This document shows, piece after piece, positions 13,941 to 16,331 of a stretch of DNA of 16,331 nt. Made by a program: the position numbers and the translations under genes. Position 1 is the first letter of the stretch. Each line of letters starts with the position of its first letter. Where the stretch lies: contig JBBQVZ010000079.1 of assembly GCA_038211015.1 (NCBI GenBank), positions 1 to 16,331 on the forward strand. The letters run 5' to 3'. This DNA is from JBBQVZ01 sp038211015 (lineage in GTDB: Bacteria > Actinomycetota > UBA4738 > HRBIN12). The notes under the pieces were generated by a model. It made no database searches. It saw only the letters and a list, made by a program, of their open reading frames with translations, and had not been told where the DNA came from.

Positions 13941-14558
13941 AGCCCCTCCTCTCAAACACGGCCACCCCCACTGGGTCGCCGGTCCCCTCGGCGTTGCATA
14001 CCCCGTTGGTCGGGGTCGGCGCAAGCCCCGCGGACGTCGATGACAGTTGACCCGAGGTGTCGATCCGGCGCTCGCAGCTCCTCAACTCGTGCGTGCGCTA
14101 CGACACACTGCCGAGTCGACCGTGCATCGACAGGAGCGCCGGCCACGGGGGAGCGGATAGCGGAACCCCGCGAAGCCTGCGGCCTGGCGCTCTGGCACGT
14201 CTACGTGGTGCGTTGTCGGCAGATCGAAAGGGCGTCGGACGGCCTATTCGAGGGGGAGGAAGCCGTCCTGCGCCTGATGGGAGTACAGATAGCGGAAAAG
14301 AAACGCCGCAACCCGTGGACACGATTTCCTGGATCCATCCAACAAGCCGTCGGAACTACCTCAAAGACCGTCAGCGAAGGAGGGAGGGCCGGGCCTGGGA
14401 CGGCCGCGAAACCGGGACAGAGAGTAAAGGAGCAGGAGTTCGACCGTCTTGGTCAGCTTGGAGCATCGGGCACCGAGGCGTCCGAGGCCCAGATGCACGA
14501 ATCCCGGAGCCCTCAGCGAAAACGGGCCTTCGAGACTCCATGGAGGATGATGACCCAC
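13941..14558. other. Intergenic region between the secreted barrel protein and the large lipoprotein
   Basis: About 600 bases without a recognisable gene. The frame of the lipoprotein is open through all of it back to 14040, but the encoded residues match no family and precede the signal sequence, so I do not count them as coding. A small hairpin, ACCCCG with CGGGGT (14000-14005, 14011-14016), lies upstream of the divergent barrel gene. The two genes' promoters should lie here. Confidence 0.4.
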
Positions 14559-16046
14559 ATGAGCTCCCGGACCCCCGTAAGCAGACGGCGTGCGGCTGCA
14601 TCTGTGTTCGTCGTCGTCGGGCTGCTGATGAGCGCCTGCACCTCTTCGACGGAGATCGGCTCCAGCCCCAGTCCCCCATCGTCTCCGGGCGGCGCGACGT
14701 CTACCCCTGAGAATGTGAGCCGCCTGCGTGAGCAGGCCGCCCCGTCGAGCCTGCGGCCCGTGTTCCAGCGCACCGCGACGATCGGGGGACTGACGGTCAC
14801 GAGCCCGAGCGACTGGATCCAGGTCGACTATTTAGGCCTGTGGGATGCCGACAACACCTCGCTGGTTGGCACTGCGGTCCCGGTGATCGAGATGACGAAC
14901 TTCGATCCAGGGCTCTCGACGCCGGTTTGCGACACCAGGCCCGGAGAGCCGACGCGCCTGCCGCCCGACGGTGTTGCGATCTTCGTGTCGCTCGGGGACG
15001 ACGGAAGGAGTGTTGGCGACCTGTGCGGCGGGAGCATCGAGGACTCCTCGACCGGCACGATCGGGCCGACGTTGGAGGGTATGTCCCCGTATCGCATCGT
15101 GATGACGGTCGGTCCGGACGTGACCAATGGGGACCGAACCACCGCTCAAGCTATCTGGCGTTCGATCGCATGGACGAACTCCTTGCAGTCGTATGCAAGA
15201 GGGCAAACCCCCCGCTATGTCCTCGATGGCTGGCAGCAGGGATCTGACTGGGGGCTCCTCGAGGCGCTTCCATCGGAGCAGAACGTCGAGCTCTCCTACG
15301 TCGAGATTGGTCCGCAAGTCAGCGGGTCCAGTTCCGTCGCCGACTTCGGTGTCCCTCAACCGAACGCCGTTCAAGGAGAGTACTTCGGCGCCGTGACCGA
15401 GGACGCTGCTCGTGTCGAGTACTACTTCGAACGCGGGTGGACCCCCGTCGAGGCGCGATTGATCGACCTGCCGCCCAGCCTTCCCTTCGCCTTCGACGTG
15501 TACTGGTTCGGTTCCGACCTGGCGGGGAAGGCGGCCTCTGGCGAGGTGGTGGCGAGGGGGGCCGATGGAAAGGTCCTCGGGACGAATGCACCCCCGCTCG
15601 TCGCAACCACGCAGGTCGGCACCATCCGCGCCTTCGGAACCACCTGGAGCGTCAAGTACACCTCGACCGCGGATGGCTACGATGGCGTCGGGTGCGTGGA
15701 ACCAGCGGCAGGAGCGACCCGAGCCCCGTGCAAGCGTCCGCTGGGCGGTGGGCCGGACGTGCAGACCTTCGAGGCTCCGGTCCCCGCAGTGTTCCTCTCG
15801 CTGTTCGGCGGGGTCGACAGCGTCGAGGTTCGGGCTAACGACGGCACCGTTTTCCCCGCCGTGAAGGTCGACGTCCCTTGGTCCAACGGTGGATACGTGG
15901 CGGTGATCGCTCTCGAAGGCGGCGGCTCAGGGCGGCTCATCTACCACTTCAACGGCGACAAGGTCTACGACGGGCCGCGCGTGCGATGGCCGGGCCTCGG
16001 ACAGGTGATCGGCAAGGGGTCATTCCCGCCGCCCCAGAGACCGTAG
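14559..16046 (+). CDS. Large secreted lipoprotein of unknown function
   Basis: The 495-residue protein is counted from ATG 14559. ATGs at 14547 and 14550 are alternatives; GGAGG at 14542-14546 fits 14550 or 14559 better than 14547. The signal peptide has a basic start (SRRR, 8-11), a hydrophobic core (ASVFVVVGLL) and a lipobox, LMSAC with Cys27, so it should be a lipoprotein on the outer face of the membrane. A Ser/Pro/Gly linker (about 28-50) leads into an acidic, beta-rich, Gly-rich body with paired cysteines (CDTRPGEP, DLCGGS, GVGCVEPAAGATRAPC). One later stretch, VGTIRAFGTTWSVKYTS followed by GVGCVEP, resembles a small beta-sandwich unit. I recognise no enzyme family. No partner gene is adjacent. 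Confidence 0.75.
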   Translation: MSSRTPVSRRRAAASVFVVVGLLMSACTSSTEIGSSPSPPSSPGGATSTPENVSRLREQAAPSSLRPVFQRTATIGGLTVTSPSDWIQVDYLGLWDADNTSLVGTAVPVIEMTNFDPGLSTPVCDTRPGEPTRLPPDGVAIFVSLGDDGRSVGDLCGGSIEDSSTGTIGPTLEGMSPYRIVMTVGPDVTNGDRTTAQAIWRSIAWTNSLQSYARGQTPRYVLDGWQQGSDWGLLEALPSEQNVELSYVEIGPQVSGSSSVADFGVPQPNAVQGEYFGAVTEDAARVEYYFERGWTPVEARLIDLPPSLPFAFDVYWFGSDLAGKAASGEVVARGADGKVLGTNAPPLVATTQVGTIRAFGTTWSVKYTSTADGYDGVGCVEPAAGATRAPCKRPLGGGPDVQTFEAPVPAVFLSLFGGVDSVEVRANDGTVFPAVKVDVPWSNGGYVAVIALEGGGSGRLIYHFNGDKVYDGPRVRWPGLGQVIGKGSFPPPQRP

Positions 16047-16060
16047 GAGCGGGTCATCGA

Positions 16061-16207
16061 TCAAGTCATGTGCGCCACCCTTAGCCCGAATCCCAACCCT
16101 TTGGGAGCGTGAACGTGAGCCTGAAGCCGCCACCGTTCTTCTTCCTCCTTGGCTCGCTGCGGATCGACCCAATGATCTCGTGGGCCTCCGCTAGCTGTCG
16201 TTCCCAC
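16061..16207 (-). other. Open C-terminal tail beyond the transposase, possible interrupted gene
   Basis: In the frame one base off the transposase, the minus strand is open from the window edge to TGA at 16061-16063. After the transposase stop it reads REWERQLAEAHEIIGSIRSE, then a basic segment and GGGFRLTFTLPKGLGFGLRV, ending AHMT. The composition is protein-like, but there is no ATG or GTG start in view. It may be the tail of a gene joined to the insertion sequence, or chance. Confidence 0.25.
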
Positions 16208-16331
16208 TCACGTTGTCTGCACCCTTGAGATGGGCGGGAGCCCTCCGAGCGCAGTGTGGGGTCTGCGGTGATTGTAGGTCTCGACGATCTTGGGGAGCCG
16301 GCGGAGCCGGGCTGCGTTGCTGGAGTACGCC
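16208..16331 (-). CDS. IS481/IS3-type transposase, C-terminal end (partial)
   Basis: The last 40 codons of a DDE transposase enter from the right edge and stop at TGA (16208-16210). The tail reads LRRLPKIVETYNHRRPHTAL, then GGLPPISRVQ. The YNxRRPHxxLGGxPPxxR motif is the end of the rve integrase core in IS481- and IS3-family enzymes. The catalytic DDE residues lie outside the window, so activity cannot be judged. The terminal inverted repeat should lie within 16063-16207, but without the other end it cannot be identified. Confidence 0.85.
   Translation of the reverse strand, partial: AYSSNAARLRRLPKIVETYNHRRPHTALGGLPPISRVQTT
16208..16331 (-). mobile_element. Right-edge insertion sequence (IS481-like), partial
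   Basis: The mobile element is inferred only from the transposase C-terminus at the window edge. Its outer boundary on this side is somewhere left of 16208 and is unresolved. Confidence 0.6.

Noticed and set aside
14190..14300. LALWHVYVVRCRQ resembles the start of a GIY-YIG nuclease, and the following LFEGEEAVLRLMG resembles a sigma-factor region 2.
   Set aside because: The GIY-YIG second motif is missing and the likeness does not continue in any frame; the sigma-like match is very short.
14040..14558. Treating the whole 668-codon frame from 14040 as the lipoprotein gene.
   Set aside because: It would place about 170 unrelated residues before a well-formed lipoprotein signal sequence, which must be N-terminal to work.

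Overview
This is a GC-rich window with GTG and TTG starts, few long Shine-Dalgarno-led operons, and families typical of high-GC Gram-positives: a LAL-type LuxR regulator, hydrolase-cyclase fusions of the Rv1900c type, Phd/RelE and ribbon-helix-helix/PIN toxin-antitoxin pairs, and an IS481-like transposase. It most resembles an Actinomycetota chromosome, probably an uncultivated or environmental lineage. No single gene identifies a genus, so this is an inference from gene content.

Left part (1-2400). Three small two-gene loci lie head to tail on the minus strand. They are an excisionase-type HTH protein overlapping a nucleotidyltransferase-like gene cut by the window edge, a Phd-RelE toxin-antitoxin pair, and a VapB-VapC (RHH-PIN) pair. 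Each has a promoter-like element with an inverted repeat in or beside it, as expected for autorepressed antitoxin loci. Just to the right is an isolated 3' half of a class I tRNA (2353-2399) with correct arm geometry and no 5' half. This is the kind of scar left by tRNA-targeted integration, so the toxin-antitoxin cluster may be the end of a mobile or decayed island.

Middle (2400-8960). A small membrane-anchored protein carrying 26-residue tandem repeats lies downstream of a large ATPase-LuxR regulator on the same strand. An aldo/keto reductase is divergent from the regulator. A secreted cupredoxin lipoprotein converges on the reductase, and an alpha/beta hydrolase follows on the minus strand.

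Right part (8960-16331). The most striking element is a tandem pair of plus-strand genes, each fusing an alpha/beta-hydrolase-like domain to a class III nucleotide cyclase. The two frames overlap by one base (TGATG). Both have Glu at residue 108 where a hydrolase has its nucleophilic Ser, so the N-terminal domains look like non-catalytic sensors. The first copy also has Asp where the second keeps the usual substrate-binding Lys. Directly upstream is the frameshifted 3' tail of a third such gene, so this was once a longer array. Downstream are a minus-strand adenosine/adenine deaminase, a secreted small beta-barrel-like protein, a large lipoprotein of unknown function, and the end of an IS481-type transposase at the window edge.

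The cyclases and the deaminase both concern adenine nucleotides or nucleosides, but they converge rather than form an operon, so a functional link is only a guess.
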